Below, piece after piece: positions 10,313 to 20,385 of a DNA stretch of 64,000 nt. The position numbers and the translations under genes are program-made. The notes under the pieces are model-generated. The model was given only the letters and a program-made list of their open reading frames with translations, was not told the DNA's origin and searched no databases. Source of the DNA: Mycolicibacterium fortuitum subsp. fortuitum (GTDB lineage Bacteria > Actinomycetota > Actinomycetes > Mycobacteriales > Mycobacteriaceae); assembly GCF_022179545.1 (NCBI RefSeq), contig NZ_AP025518.1, positions 5,704,001 through 5,768,000 on the forward strand. Direction: 5' to 3'. Each line of letters starts with the position of its first letter. Within the stretch, counting starts at the first letter, position 1.

Positions 10313-11788
10313 TCACTCCTCGCGCCGCCTGCGACGCCCGCCTTCCGAGCGACCTGCCTGGAACCGGGCCAGCAGCTCGTTCACGGACTGTCCGTCGGCG
10401 TGATGCCCGTTCTGTGGCTCAGGCTCGGCGTCGCTGCGGTGCCGTGACGCCCGGCGCGGTGGCTCGGGCGGCTGCGAGGACTCGGTGGCCAACGCCGGCG
10501 TCGGCTGGGCCGGCGTGGGACGGCCCGGGTCGGCCGCGGCCGAGTGCCTGCCACGAGGCGGCTCGGGCGCCGGACCGGGCGACATCGCGGGCGCAGGAGT
10601 CGACGCCGGTGTGGGTGCCGGTGCGGGTTCAGGGACCGGCGTGGGTTCGGGAGCCGGGGCGGCACCCGGTTCAGGGGCGCGCCGCCTGCCGACGTACTCA
10701 GTTGTCGCGCCGTTCTGGGCCACCGGCGCGGACCAGTTGCTGCCCGGGGCTCCCGCGGGGATCCATTGCCCCTCGGCGGGGGCCGGTTGCCAGCCCGCTG
10801 CCGCCGGTTCGGCAACCGGCGCCGGCGCGCTGGGAGGCTCGGGCTCCGGCGCTTCGATGGTGGGCGACGGCTGCATCGGTGGCATGGTCGGCGGAGGCGG
10901 AGGCGGCGCCCAGGTGGAGGCAGGCTCGGGCTGGCGGTGAGCGGCCGGTTGCTCGGGCCGCACCTGAGGCTGAGGCTCTGGTTCCGGCCGGGGCTCCGGC
11001 CGCAGTGGCGGTGGCGGTGGCGGTTCGGGCCGGGGCTCGGGGCGCGGCTGCGGCTTGGGCTCCTGCTGGCGCGGGGTCTCCTGGCGAGACGATTCGGCCT
11101 GGCGACGGCGACGGCGCGGCTGTTCCCCGGCGGGTACCGGCCGCGACGGCAGCCGATGGGCACCGCCCGCGGCCGCCCAGTCGTTCTCCGGCGGATGCGG
11201 TTCGGCCGGGACGTCGATGATCGGGCTTTCCTCGGTCCGCGTCATGCGGATGTCGGTGTCGGTCACCTCGACCGGCGGCACGTCCAGGCGGCTCGCGGTG
11301 ACCCGGCCCGCGGTACGCGGTGCGCTCTTGTCGGTCTCGAGGGCCGGGCGGTGCACCAGGTCCGTGTCGAACAGGATCTCCAGATTCGCCCGCAGGGCGG
11401 CCAGCTCGGAACGCAGCGCCGCCACCTCGTCTGCGGCTTGGGCGCGCAGCTCGGAGGCCAGCTCGCGGCGCAGTTGGGTTTCGACGGTCAGCTCGTACTC
11501 CCGCCGCGCCGAGATCTCGCGATCCAGCTGCAGGTCGTAGACGAACTTCAGGTCCCGCGCCTTGGCCTGGTCCAGGTCACTCTGGCGCCGGTAGATGACG
11601 GAGACGAAGGCCGCCACGACGGCGGCCCACAGGGCCAGGATGACTGCGAGTTTCAGCAACTCGACACGATCGGTGAACACCAATGCGGAACTGGCCAAAA
11701 TGGCGAGCACCAGCAATACCGTTAAGAGCAGCCAGCCTGGCCTTCGGCCGCCGCGCCGTGGCCGACCACCGCGGGGCAGAACGGTCAT
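10313..11788 (-). CDS. Proline-rich membrane protein, DUF6779-like (Rv3604c type)
   Basis: About 491 residues from ATG 11788; an upstream ATG at 11815 is also open. It begins with a basic segment, then two hydrophobic helices (about 20-42 and 46-66), then a coiled-coil-prone region (RREYELTVETQLRRELASEL, about 95-140). A very long Pro/Ala/Glu-rich low-complexity tail runs to the C-terminus. The tail is probably disordered and cytoplasmic; this layout suggests a scaffold or envelope-tethering role but no function is known. Position between DUF3180 and DUF2520 is conserved in M. tuberculosis. The extreme composition generates long spurious reading frames on the opposite strand. Confidence 0.65.
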   Translation of the reverse strand: MTVLPRGGRPRRGGRRPGWLLLTVLLVLAILASSALVFTDRVELLKLAVILALWAAVVAAFVSVIYRRQSDLDQAKARDLKFVYDLQLDREISARREYELTVETQLRRELASELRAQAADEVAALRSELAALRANLEILFDTDLVHRPALETDKSAPRTAGRVTASRLDVPPVEVTDTDIRMTRTEESPIIDVPAEPHPPENDWAAAGGAHRLPSRPVPAGEQPRRRRRQAESSRQETPRQQEPKPQPRPEPRPEPPPPPPLRPEPRPEPEPQPQVRPEQPAAHRQPEPASTWAPPPPPPTMPPMQPSPTIEAPEPEPPSAPAPVAEPAAAGWQPAPAEGQWIPAGAPGSNWSAPVAQNGATTEYVGRRRAPEPGAAPAPEPTPVPEPAPAPTPASTPAPAMSPGPAPEPPRGRHSAAADPGRPTPAQPTPALATESSQPPEPPRRASRHRSDAEPEPQNGHHADGQSVNELLARFQAGRSEGGRRRRREE

Positions 11789-11866
11789 GCGCCGACTGTA
11801 CCTGTCGCAGGCCATCCAGCCTGGTGACCGCTACGGCGATTCGGCCAAAGGCCCGCCGGAAATCGT

Positions 11867-12343
11867 TCACTCGGTCGCGGTATCACCGTTGTCCGGCGGT
11901 TCCTCGGGCGACTTGCAGCAATGCTGCAACCAGACCGCGGCGACGACCAACGCCAGGGCACTGACGGCCGCCACCGCTGCGCCGGGGGTGTCCTCACCGG
12001 CGACCCGCAGTTCGCCGCGCCGCGGCAACAGGTAGACCAGCACCCCGATCCACCAGCCCGCGACGATGGCACCAACCCAGGCCGAGGCCTTGGCGATCAC
12101 GACCGACCTGGCCACCGCGAGCGGGTGCAGCCGCCCCGCGCCCACCCCGATTTCCCCGTCGTTGATCTTGGCCCGCACGTAGAACGCCCAGCCCGCCTCG
12201 ATGATCGCCACGGCGAGCAGCGAGAGCCCGGTCCAGATCGTCAGCGGCGGGAACCACCGGTAGAGCACGCCCACCAGCAGGTAGCCGACGATGGCTACCA
12301 CGAGTACCCCGCCGGCCAGGTCACGCTTGCGGGTCGGGCCCAT
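11867..12343 (-). CDS. DUF3180 membrane protein (Rv3605c type)
   Basis: 158 residues with four predicted membrane helices: about residues 8-28, 36-55, 80-105 and 120-145. The start is ATG 12343 ([12 protein letters not shown]), which overlaps the folK stop by one base; the longer open frame upstream is out of character. DUF3180 proteins accompany folK throughout the actinobacteria, but their function is unknown; transport or membrane organisation linked to folate synthesis is only a guess. Confidence 0.8.
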   Translation of the reverse strand: MGPTRKRDLAGGVLVVAIVGYLLVGVLYRWFPPLTIWTGLSLLAVAIIEAGWAFYVRAKINDGEIGVGAGRLHPLAVARSVVIAKASAWVGAIVAGWWIGVLVYLLPRRGELRVAGEDTPGAAVAAVSALALVVAAVWLQHCCKSPEEPPDNGDTATE

Positions 12344-12879
12344 CAGTCGCCCGCCGGTTCTGCGCGGAAATCCAGCGCCAGATCGGTGGGCCTGACCCCG
12401 GCCCGTTCGGCCGGGTCGATCTCCTCGAGCAGATGCGCCACCCGCCGTGTCCGGCCGACGACCGTCAGGGTGGCGTCCGGGTCCACCGCCAGCCACGGGA
12501 TGAGAACGAAAGCGCGCAGGTGGGCCAGCGGATGCGGCAGCGTCAGAACTTCGTCGCGGGAAATCACCTCCACGTCACCGTCGTGGCAGGTGACCAGGTC
12601 GACGTCGAGGGTGCGCGGGCCCCACTTCTGCTCCCGGACCCGATCGGCTTCCTGCTCGAGCTGCTGGCCGCGGCGCAGCCAGCCGTGGCAATCCAGGCCC
12701 GGATCGTCGGCGAGCAGTACCGCGTTCAGGAACGGACTCTGCTCGACTCCACCCCAGGCGTCGGTCTCGAACACCGGCGACACCGCGCGAACGGCGGTTC
12801 CGAGACCGTCGACCACCGACTGCAACCGGGCCAGCCGGTCGCCGATGTTCGACCCGATCGAGAGCACCGTGGAAGTCAC
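12343..12879 (-). CDS. folK: 2-amino-4-hydroxy-6-hydroxymethyldihydropteridine pyrophosphokinase
   Basis: Transfers pyrophosphate from ATP to hydroxymethyl-dihydropterin, making the substrate of FolP. 178 residues. The family opening [14 protein letters not shown] is at residues 7-20. The signature [10 protein letters not shown] with the metal-binding aspartates lies mid-protein, followed by [13 protein letters not shown]. It overlaps folB by 4 bp and DUF3180 by 1 bp, so it sits in the middle of the folate operon. Confidence 0.95.
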   Translation of the reverse strand: MTSTVLSIGSNIGDRLARLQSVVDGLGTAVRAVSPVFETDAWGGVEQSPFLNAVLLADDPGLDCHGWLRRGQQLEQEADRVREQKWGPRTLDVDLVTCHDGDVEVISRDEVLTLPHPLAHLRAFVLIPWLAVDPDATLTVVGRTRRVAHLLEEIDPAERAGVRPTDLALDFRAEPAGD

Positions 12880-13250
12880 TGGCTGTTCCCTCTTCTGGAC
12901 CTCCGCGCCACCACCGCGACATCGTCGAACGTCAGCGGAATGGGTGCGCTGGGTTTGTGCACGACCACCTCGACCGCATGCAGGCGCTCGTCGGCCATGA
13001 TGACGTCGGCGATCTCGGCCGATACGGTCTCGATCAAGTTGCGCGGCGGGCCCGCCATGATGTCGGCGGCCTGCTGGGCCAGCGCCCCGTAGTCAAGGGT
13101 GTCGGCGAGATCGTCGGTGGCTGCGGCCCGGCGCAGGTCGACCCAGGCGGTGATGTCGACGACGAACTCCTGGCCGTCGCGGCGTTCGTGCTCGAACACA
13201 CCGTGATTGCCGCGAACTCGTAGGCCGCGCAATTCAATTCGATCAGCCAA
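12876..13250 (-). CDS. folB: Dihydroneopterin aldolase
   Basis: Cleaves 7,8-dihydroneopterin to the FolK substrate. About 124 residues. The start is placed at TTG 13250 because a GGAGG ribosome-binding site lies six bases before it and the product then begins (M)[11 protein letters not shown], matching the known mycobacterial N-terminus; the longer upstream open frame is only the folP antisense-like extension. The catalytic-region motifs HGVFEHER and [15 protein letters not shown] are present. It overlaps folP by 8 bp and folK by 4 bp. Confidence 0.92.
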   Translation of the reverse strand: MADRIELRGLRVRGNHGVFEHERRDGQEFVVDITAWVDLRRAAATDDLADTLDYGALAQQAADIMAGPPRNLIETVSAEIADVIMADERLHAVEVVVHKPSAPIPLTFDDVAVVARRSRRGNSQ

Positions 13251-14076
13251 CGCGACCTCCAGATTCCCAGGCTTCCAGTACGGCGAGCGCGTCGACGGAG
13301 GCCACCACGTCATGCACCCGGACCCCCCACGCCCCGTGCACCGCTGCCAGCACCGAGATCGCCGCGGTGGCGGTCTCCCGGCCGTCCGGCGGACGCGGCG
13401 CTCCATCCGGGCCGGCCAGCAATGTACCCAGGAAGCGCTTGCGTGATGCGCCGACGAGCACTGGGATGCCGGTGGAGACGAATTCGGGCAGGGCGTGGAG
13501 CAAGGCCCAATTGTGCTGCGCGGTCTTGGCGAACCCCAGTCCCGGGTCGATGATCAGCCGGTCGGGGGCGACACCCGCGGCCACTGCGGCGTCGACCGAG
13601 GCCAGCAGTTCGGCCCGAACCTCGGCGACCACGTCGCCGTAGCTCGGCGCCTGATGCGGATGGTCGGCGGCGACCGAACGCCAGTGCATGAGGATCCACG
13701 GCACGTTCGCCTCGGCGAGCAGGGGCGCCATGTTCGGGTCGGCCAGGCCGCCGGAGACGTCGTTGACGATCTGCGCGCCGTTCTCCAGCGCCACCTTCGC
13801 CACGTCGGCGTGCATGGTGTCGATGCTGACGGTAATCCCTTGGGCGGCAAGCGCTTCGATCACCGGGGCAACGCGCGCCGCCTCCACCGAGGGATCGACC
13901 CGCACCGCACCGGGCCGGGTCGATTCCCCACCCACGTCGATGATCGCCGCCCCGGCAGCGGCAAGAGCCAGCCCGTGTTCGACGGCGCGGTCGCGGTCGA
14001 TGAACTTGCCGCCATCGGAGAAGGAATCGTCGGTGACGTTCACAACTCCCATGACCTGCACAGGGGTGGGGTTCAC
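13243..14076 (-). CDS. folP: Dihydropteroate synthase
   Basis: Condenses the FolK product with p-aminobenzoate; the sulfonamide target. 277 residues, TIM barrel. The substrate loops [11 protein letters not shown] (residues 13-23), GGESTRPG and GASRKRFLG are all intact, as is the [10 protein letters not shown] motif. Start ATG 14076 overlaps the folE stop by 4 bp. It is the functional folP1-type enzyme by gene context. Confidence 0.96.
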   Translation of the reverse strand: MNPTPVQVMGVVNVTDDSFSDGGKFIDRDRAVEHGLALAAAGAAIIDVGGESTRPGAVRVDPSVEAARVAPVIEALAAQGITVSIDTMHADVAKVALENGAQIVNDVSGGLADPNMAPLLAEANVPWILMHWRSVAADHPHQAPSYGDVVAEVRAELLASVDAAVAAGVAPDRLIIDPGLGFAKTAQHNWALLHALPEFVSTGIPVLVGASRKRFLGTLLAGPDGAPRPPDGRETATAAISVLAAVHGAWGVRVHDVVASVDALAVLEAWESGGRVG

Positions 14077-14690
14077 TTCCGAAGGATAAGTTCCAGCGCC
14101 TCGGCCCGGGATGCCTTGTCGGTCTTGAACTGTCCCCGCACTGCCGAGGTGGTGGTGACGGCGCCCGGTTTGCGGACCCCGCGCATCGCCATGCAGAGGT
14201 GCTCGGCCTCGATCACCACGATGGCGCCGCGCGGGTCCAGCTTGCGCATCAGCGCATCGGCGATCTGCGCGGTCAGGCGTTCCTGCACCTGCGGGCGCTT
14301 GGAGTACAGGTCGACCAGGCGGGCGATCTTCGACAGCCCGGTCACCCGGCCGTCCACCCCGGGGATGTACCCGACGTGGGCCACCCCGTGGAACGACACC
14401 AGGTGGTGCTCGCAGGTCGAGTACAGCGGGATCTCCTTGACCAGCACGAGCTCATCGTGTTCTTCGTCGAAGGTGGTGTTGAGCACCGCGTCCGGGTCGG
14501 TGTACAGACCGGCCATCAGCTCCTTGTACGCACGCGCCACGCGGGCCGGGGTGTCGAGCAGACCCTGACGATCGGGGTCCTCACCGATGGCGATCAGCAG
14601 CTCACGCACCGCCGCCTCGGCCCGCGGCTGGTCGAACACCCGCGTGGCCGTATCGGCGTTGTTGTGATGCTCACGCAGCGACTGCGACAT
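14073..14690 (-). CDS. folE: GTP cyclohydrolase I
   Basis: First folate step, GTP to dihydroneopterin triphosphate. 205 residues from ATG 14690, chosen because a GGAGG site precedes it and the product starts [11 protein letters not shown]; the longer open frame upstream lies inside ftsH. Zinc ligands are in [12 protein letters not shown] and [12 protein letters not shown]. The GTP-binding region [19 protein letters not shown] is intact. It lies 19 bp after ftsH and overlaps folP by 4 bp. Confidence 0.96.
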   Translation of the reverse strand: MSQSLREHHNNADTATRVFDQPRAEAAVRELLIAIGEDPDRQGLLDTPARVARAYKELMAGLYTDPDAVLNTTFDEEHDELVLVKEIPLYSTCEHHLVSFHGVAHVGYIPGVDGRVTGLSKIARLVDLYSKRPQVQERLTAQIADALMRKLDPRGAIVVIEAEHLCMAMRGVRKPGAVTTTSAVRGQFKTDKASRAEALELILRK

Positions 14691-14709
14691 GAAGCCTCCG
14701 TTCTTCCGA

Positions 14710-17043
14710 TCAGCCGTGGGCCGGTGGGTTGGACCGGTCCGAACGGTCGGTCCGCTCAGGGGCACGGTCCTGACCCGCTTCCTCGTTGGGTGCGGGCTGG
14801 CCGGGATGAGGATACGGCTGATACGGGTACGGCTGGGGCTGCTGCCATCCCGACGGATGCGGCGGCGGGTACCAGTAACCCTGCGGCTGCTGTTGCGGCT
14901 GCGGCGGCTGGTATCCGGGCTGCGACGGCGCGGGCGGCCAACCCGGGGCGTGCCAGCCGGCAGGGGCGCCGTAATCGGGCTGGGTGGAACCGTTCTGGTT
15001 CGACCCGTTCGGCGGTGCACCGTTGGCGCCGGAACCGTTGGTCTCCTTGGCGCGCTCGGCTTCGCGGGTGGCGGCGGCGATGGCGGCCTTGAACGCCGGC
15101 TCGGGCACCGGCGGCGGCCACGGCTCGCCGCGCTCGATCGCGATCTCGCCCGGGGTCTTGATCGGCGGTTTGTCCGAGGGGACCCGGCCACCGAAGTCGT
15201 CGAACATGGTCAGCCGGGGACGCTTCTTCACGTCGCCGAAGATGGCCTCCAGCTCGGCGCGGTGCAGCGTCTCCTTCTCCAGGAGCTCGCCGGCCAACGT
15301 GTCGAGCACGTCGCGGTATTCGGTGAGGATCTCCCACGCCTCGGTGTGGGCGGCCTCGATGAGCTTGCGAACCTCGTCATCGATGTCGCGGGCCACCTCG
15401 TGGCCGAAGTCGGCCTGGGTGCCCATGGTGCGGCCGAGGAACGGATCCCCGTGCTCGCTGCCGTAGCGGACGGCACCCAGCTTGGAGCTCATGCCGTACT
15501 CGGTGACCATGGCGCGGGCGATCTTGGTGGCCTGTTCGATATCGGACACCGCGCCCGTGGTGGGCTCGCGGAAGACCAGTTCCTCGGCGGCGCGGCCGCC
15601 CATGGCGAACACCAGCCGGGCGATCATCTCGGAGCGGGTCATCAGACCCTTGTCGTCCTCGGGTACCGCGACGGCATGCCCGCCGGTGCGTCCGCGGGCC
15701 AGGATGGTCACCTTGTAGATCGGCTCGATGTCGGGCATCGCCCACGCGGCCAGGGTGTGTCCGCCCTCGTGGTAGGCGGTGATCTTCTTTTCCTGCTCGC
15801 TGATGATGCGGCCCTTGCGGCGCGGGCCGCCGACCACGCGGTCCACGGCTTCTTCCAGCGCAGCACCGGTGATGAGGGTGCCGTTCTCCCGGGCGGTGAG
15901 CAGCGCGGCCTCGTTGATGACGTTGGCCAGGTCGGCGCCGGACATGCCGACGGTCCGCTTGGCCAGCCCGTCCAGGTCGGCGTCGGGGGCGATCGGCTTG
16001 CCGGCCGAGTGCACCTTGAGCACCGCGCGGCGCCCGGCCAGATCCGGGTTGGACACCGGGATCTGGCGGTCGAAGCGGCCGGGCCGCAGCAGGGCCGGGT
16101 CGAGGATGTCGGGCCGGTTGGTGGCCGCGATCAGGATGACACCCTGGCGGTCGCCGAAGCCGTCCATCTCGACCAGCAACTGGTTCAGCGTCTGCTCGCG
16201 CTCGTCGTGGCCGCCGCCCATGCCGGCGCCACGCTGGCGGCCGACGGCGTCGATCTCGTCGACGAAGATGATGCACGGACTGTTGGCCTTGGCCTGTTCG
16301 AACATGTCGCGCACACGCGAGGCGCCGACACCGACGAACATCTCGACGAAGTCCGAACCGGAGATGGTGAAGAACGGAACGCCGGCCTCACCGGCGACGG
16401 CGCGGGCCAGCAGGGTCTTGCCGGTTCCGGGCGGGCCGTAGAGCAGCACGCCCTTGGGAATCTTGGCGCCCAGCGCCTGGTAGCGCGACGGGTTCTGCAG
16501 GAAGTCCTTGATCTCGTACAGCTCTTCGACGGCCTCGTCGACGCCGGCCACATCGGCGAACGTGGTCTTGGGCATGTCCTTGCCCAGCTGCTTGGCCTTC
16601 GATTTGCCGAAGCCGAAGCCCATCCGGCCGCCGCCCTGCATGCGGGAGAACATCACGAACAGCGCCACCAGCAACAGCAACGGCAGCATGTAGATCAGCA
16701 TCGAACCGAGGAAGCTGCCCTGGTTGACGGTGGTACCGAACTTGACGTGCTTGGCATCGAGCTGGTCGACGAGCTTCACCGCATAGCCGGTCGGGTACTT
16801 CGTGATGACCTTGTCGCTGTTCTCGGTCTCTTCTTTGCCGCTCTTCAGGTCGAGACGCAGCTGCTGCTCACGGTCGTCGATCTGGGCGTTCTTGACGTTG
16901 TCGGCACCGATCTGGGCCACCGCCACCGAGGTGTCGACGGGCTTGTAGCCGCGGGTGTCGTCGCTGAAATAGAAAAACGACCAGCCCAGCAACAGCACGA
17001 CCGCGATCACGGTCAGCGTACGGATCACATTTTTGCGGTTCAT
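14710..17043 (-). CDS. ftsH: ATP-dependent zinc metalloprotease FtsH
   Basis: Membrane-anchored AAA+ protease for membrane-protein quality control. 777 residues: TM1 at about 8-28, an extracytoplasmic segment, TM2 at about 112-134, AAA+ with Walker A GPPGTGKT and Walker B IIFVDEID, then the zinc site HEGGH. Mycobacteria carry this variant of the usual HEAGH, so it should not be read as a defect. The last ~130 residues are a Pro/Gln/Tyr-rich tail typical of actinobacterial FtsH. It heads the folate/pantothenate block; the 162 bp between it and divergent ephA must hold both promoters. Confidence 0.96.
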   Translation of the reverse strand: MNRKNVIRTLTVIAVVLLLGWSFFYFSDDTRGYKPVDTSVAVAQIGADNVKNAQIDDREQQLRLDLKSGKEETENSDKVITKYPTGYAVKLVDQLDAKHVKFGTTVNQGSFLGSMLIYMLPLLLLVALFVMFSRMQGGGRMGFGFGKSKAKQLGKDMPKTTFADVAGVDEAVEELYEIKDFLQNPSRYQALGAKIPKGVLLYGPPGTGKTLLARAVAGEAGVPFFTISGSDFVEMFVGVGASRVRDMFEQAKANSPCIIFVDEIDAVGRQRGAGMGGGHDEREQTLNQLLVEMDGFGDRQGVILIAATNRPDILDPALLRPGRFDRQIPVSNPDLAGRRAVLKVHSAGKPIAPDADLDGLAKRTVGMSGADLANVINEAALLTARENGTLITGAALEEAVDRVVGGPRRKGRIISEQEKKITAYHEGGHTLAAWAMPDIEPIYKVTILARGRTGGHAVAVPEDDKGLMTRSEMIARLVFAMGGRAAEELVFREPTTGAVSDIEQATKIARAMVTEYGMSSKLGAVRYGSEHGDPFLGRTMGTQADFGHEVARDIDDEVRKLIEAAHTEAWEILTEYRDVLDTLAGELLEKETLHRAELEAIFGDVKKRPRLTMFDDFGGRVPSDKPPIKTPGEIAIERGEPWPPPVPEPAFKAAIAAATREAERAKETNGSGANGAPPNGSNQNGSTQPDYGAPAGWHAPGWPPAPSQPGYQPPQPQQQPQGYWYPPPHPSGWQQPQPYPYQPYPHPGQPAPNEEAGQDRAPERTDRSDRSNPPAHG

Positions 17044-17205
17044 CGATCACTCGGCCGAGTTCGGCCCGGTCCTTCCAACGTGCGCAGTTGAGACATTCAA
17101 GGCTACCGCTAGACCAACGTCCGGCAGTTCCCGACGGTATCTAGCCGACGGCGAAGGCCTGTGCTTGGGTGAGATCGTGCTCACTTTTACCGAATTGCTC
17201 CTCGC

Positions 17206-18138
17206 GTGCGCGTAACCCAACGGTTGGTCGACACCAATGGCGTCACGCTGAAGGTGATCGAGGCGGGTGAACGCGGAAATCCGGTGGTGGTGCTGACCCA
17301 CGGGTTCCCTGAGCTGGCCTATTCGTGGCGGCATCAGATCCCGGTGCTCGCAGCGGCCGGCTATCACGTATTAGCCCCCGACCAGCGGGGTTACGGGGGC
17401 TCGTCCCGTCCCGACGGTATCGACGCCTACAACATCGTGGAGCTGACCGCCGACATCGCGGGGCTGCTCGACGACGTCGACGCAGAGCGGGCGATCCTCA
17501 TCGGCCACGACTGGGGCTCGCCCGTCGCCACCAACTTTCCGTTGTTCTTCCCCGACCGGGTGGCCGCGGTGGCCGCGCTGAGCGTGCCCCCGGTGCCGCG
17601 GGCATCCGGGCCGCCGACCCAGATCTGGCGCCGAATGGCCGGCGACAACTTCTTCTACATCCTGTACTTCCAGGAACCCGGTGTCGCCGATGCCGCCCTC
17701 GGCGCCGACGTGCGTGAGTCGATGCGCCGGATGATGACGATGGAAGGCGTCAGCGCGCCACCGGAGCAACTGACGGGACGCCCGCTGCCGCCCCTTCCGG
17801 AGTGGATCAGCCCCGACGAGTTCGAGCATTACGTCGAGGCGTTCAGCGAGACCGGGTTCACCGGGCCACTGAACTGGTACCGCAACTTCGACCGGAACTG
17901 GGAGCTCACCGATCCTGTCTCGGGAGTTACCGCGTGCCAGACCATCACGGCGCCAACCCTTTTCGTGGCCGGCACCGCCGATCCGGTGCTGAGCTTCACC
18001 CCGCGCGACCGGGTAGGTGACGTGGTGACTGGTGACTATCGCGAAGTGTTGATCGACGGCGCCGGCCACTGGCTGCAGCAGGAACGCCCCGACGAGGTCA
18101 ACAAGGTGCTGTTGGAGTTCCTGGAAGGGCTGCGATGA
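17206..18138 (+). CDS. ephA: Epoxide hydrolase, alpha/beta fold (EphA type)
   Basis: 310 residues. The oxyanion/epoxide motif HGFPE is followed by the nucleophile elbow GHDWGS (Asp, about residue 104), cap-domain tyrosines (FYILYFQEPG) and the terminal catalytic His in GAGHWLQQERP. These features define epoxide hydrolases rather than esterases. The GTG start gives VRVTQRLVDTNG. The 4-bp overlap with the next gene starts a three-gene operon (epoxide hydrolase, flavin monooxygenase, zinc dehydrogenase) suggesting a small-molecule or lipid oxidation pathway; substrate unknown. Confidence 0.88.
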   Translation: MRVTQRLVDTNGVTLKVIEAGERGNPVVVLTHGFPELAYSWRHQIPVLAAAGYHVLAPDQRGYGGSSRPDGIDAYNIVELTADIAGLLDDVDAERAILIGHDWGSPVATNFPLFFPDRVAAVAALSVPPVPRASGPPTQIWRRMAGDNFFYILYFQEPGVADAALGADVRESMRRMMTMEGVSAPPEQLTGRPLPPLPEWISPDEFEHYVEAFSETGFTGPLNWYRNFDRNWELTDPVSGVTACQTITAPTLFVAGTADPVLSFTPRDRVGDVVTGDYREVLIDGAGHWLQQERPDEVNKVLLEFLEGLR

Positions 18139-19355
18139 GCGCTCGCGCGAAGAGCCAACACGGTGCGGTGAGTCCACTTCGTTTCGGCGTCTTCATCACG
18201 CCGTTCCACCCGGTCGGCCAATCACCCACCACTGCATTGCAATACGACATGGACCGGGTCGAGGCGCTGGACCGGCTGGGCTACGACGAGGCCTGGTTCG
18301 GCGAACACCATTCCGGCGGTTACGAACTCATCGCCTGCCCCGAGGTGTTCATCGCCGCGGTGGCCGAGCGGACCAAACACATCCGGCTGGGCACGGGCGT
18401 GGTATCGCTGCCCTATCACCACCCGCTCATGGTGGCCGACCGGTGGGTGTTGCTCGACCACCTCACCCGCGGGCGTGTGATGTTCGGAACCGGGCCGGGC
18501 GCACTGCCGTCGGACGCCTACATGATGGGCATCGATCCGGTGGATCAGCGGCCGATGATGCAGGAATCGCTCGAAGCCATCCTGGCGTTGTTCCGCGCCG
18601 CCCCCGACGAGCGGATCAGCCGCAAAACCGACTGGTTCACCCTGCAGGACGCCGCGCTGCACATCCGGCCCTACAGCTGGCCGTATCCCGAGATATCCAC
18701 GGCAGCAATGGTTTCCCCGTCCGGACCGCGACTGGCCGGGGCACTGGGTACGTCGCTGCTGTCCCTGTCGATGTCAGTACCGGGCGGCTACGCGGCCATC
18801 GAGACCACCTGGGACACCGTGTGCGACCAGGCCGCGAAATCCGACCGGCCCGAGCCGGACCGGCAGAACTGGCGGGTGCTGGGCGTCATCCATCTCGCCG
18901 ACACCCGGGAGCAGGCCATCGAGGACTGCACCTACGGACTGCAGGATTTCGCCAACTACTTCGGCGCCGCCGGATTCGTACCGCTGTCGGAGCGAACAGA
19001 GGACACCGGCTCCGCATACGAGTTCGTGGAAAACTATGCGTCCAAGGGCAATTGCTGTATCGGCACCACGGCCGATGCCATCGCCTACATCCAGGATCTG
19101 CTGGATCGCTCCGGTGGTTTCGGCACCTTCCTGCTCCTGGGTCACGACTGGGCACCACCGGCAGCCACCTTCCACTCCTACGAACTGTTCGCCCGTGAAG
19201 TGATCCCGCACTTCAAAGGTCAACTGACGGCGGCACGGGCGTCTCACGACTGGGCCAAGGGCATGCGGGACCAGTTGTTCGGCCGCGCCGGGCAGGCCAT
19301 CGTCAACGCCATCACCGAAGCCACCACGGAAGCCACAGCCGAAGGGAAGAGCTGA
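18135..19355 (+). CDS. LLM-class flavin-dependent monooxygenase (Rv3618 type)
   Basis: 406-residue bacterial-luciferase-like TIM barrel. The N-terminal FGVFITPFHP, the WFGEHHSGGYE motif and the active-site region GTGVVSLPYHHP are characteristic of FMNH2-dependent monooxygenases. It overlaps ephA by 4 bp and the following dehydrogenase by 1 bp. It probably acts on the same pathway as the epoxide hydrolase, but the substrate cannot be deduced. Confidence 0.82.
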   Translation: MSARAKSQHGAVSPLRFGVFITPFHPVGQSPTTALQYDMDRVEALDRLGYDEAWFGEHHSGGYELIACPEVFIAAVAERTKHIRLGTGVVSLPYHHPLMVADRWVLLDHLTRGRVMFGTGPGALPSDAYMMGIDPVDQRPMMQESLEAILALFRAAPDERISRKTDWFTLQDAALHIRPYSWPYPEISTAAMVSPSGPRLAGALGTSLLSLSMSVPGGYAAIETTWDTVCDQAAKSDRPEPDRQNWRVLGVIHLADTREQAIEDCTYGLQDFANYFGAAGFVPLSERTEDTGSAYEFVENYASKGNCCIGTTADAIAYIQDLLDRSGGFGTFLLLGHDWAPPAATFHSYELFAREVIPHFKGQLTAARASHDWAKGMRDQLFGRAGQAIVNAITEATTEATAEGKS

Positions 19356-20365
19356 TGCGCGCGGCCGTTCTGCGCGATGGGCGCATGGTCGTCCGGGATG
19401 ACGTACCCGAACCGGTACCAGGCCCCGGCCAGGTGCTCGTCGAGGTCAAGGCCTGCGGAATCTGTGGATCCGACCTGCATTTCGCCACCCACGGCGCCGA
19501 CATGCTGGCCGCGGGAGCCGACCTCGAGGGCGTACCCGACATGGACATCGACCTTGCCGGTGATGTCTACATGGGCCACGAGTTCAGCGCTGAGATCCTC
19601 GACCCCGGGCCGGGGACCGAAGCCCCCGCCGCCGGAACCCTGGTGACCTCGGTGCCGGTGCTGATCTCTGCGGACGGCATCGCGCCGATTGTCTACAGCA
19701 ACAACACCGTCGGCGGCTACGCCGAGAAGATGCTGCTGTCGGCGCCACTGCTGCTGCCGGTTCCCAACGGACTGAGCGCCGCCCACGCCGCCCTCACCGA
19801 ACCGATGGCCGTCGGCCTGCACGCGGTCAACGCGTCGCGCATCGAACCCGGTGAGGCCGCACTCGTCGTCGGATGCGGTCCCGTCGGCATCGCCATCATC
19901 GCCGCACTGAAACTACGCGGCGTGGAAACCATTGTCGCGTCGGACTTCTCCCCCACCAGGCGCGCACTCGCCGCCACCATGGGCGCCCACACCACCCTGG
20001 ATCCGGCCGTGGACTCGCCGTTCCATCAGTGCCGGCCCGCGGTGGTGTTCGAGGCGGTCGGCGCTCCCGGCATCATCGACGATGTGTTGCGCCTGGCTCC
20101 GGCGGGCGCCCGCCTGGTGGTGGCCGGGGTCTGCATGCAGCCCGACACTGTGCATCCGTTCTACGCGATCACCAAACAGATCAGCATCCAGTTCGTCTTC
20201 GGCTATGACCCGGGCGAATTCGCGGCCTCGCTGCGCGCCATCGCCGAGGGTGAGATCGACGTGGCGCCGATGATCACCGGCACGGTGGACCTCGACGGGG
20301 TGCGCGCCGCGTTCGACGAGCTCGCCTCCCCGGACCGGCACTGCAAAGTCCTTGTGACCCCTTGA
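19355..20365 (+). CDS. Zinc-binding alcohol dehydrogenase family protein (MDR)
   Basis: 336 residues of the medium-chain dehydrogenase/reductase type. The catalytic-zinc Cys is in ACGICGSDLHF and the conserved glutamate motif is MGHEF. The Rossmann motif VVGCGPVGIAIIAALKL follows about residue 168. The four-cysteine structural-zinc lobe is not visible, so it belongs to the variant subgroup lacking it. The gene ends the ephA operon with a one-base overlap; the substrate is unknown. Confidence 0.8.
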   Translation: MRAAVLRDGRMVVRDDVPEPVPGPGQVLVEVKACGICGSDLHFATHGADMLAAGADLEGVPDMDIDLAGDVYMGHEFSAEILDPGPGTEAPAAGTLVTSVPVLISADGIAPIVYSNNTVGGYAEKMLLSAPLLLPVPNGLSAAHAALTEPMAVGLHAVNASRIEPGEAALVVGCGPVGIAIIAALKLRGVETIVASDFSPTRRALAATMGAHTTLDPAVDSPFHQCRPAVVFEAVGAPGIIDDVLRLAPAGARLVVAGVCMQPDTVHPFYAITKQISIQFVFGYDPGEFAASLRAIAEGEIDVAPMITGTVDLDGVRAAFDELASPDRHCKVLVTP

Positions 20366-20385
20366 CGGCCCGGTAGGGTTCGGTC

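Noticed and set aside
10414..11725. Long plus-strand frames (Gly/Arg/Val-rich) opposite the Pro-rich DUF6779 gene
   Set aside because: Low-complexity GC-rich tail gives open frames in several registers; conserved operon position and membrane helices support only the minus-strand gene.
14689..17091. 800-aa open frame on the plus strand opposite ftsH
   Set aside because: It is the high-GC antisense shadow of ftsH, whose AAA+ and zinc motifs are unambiguous on the minus strand; the plus-strand translation has no domain.
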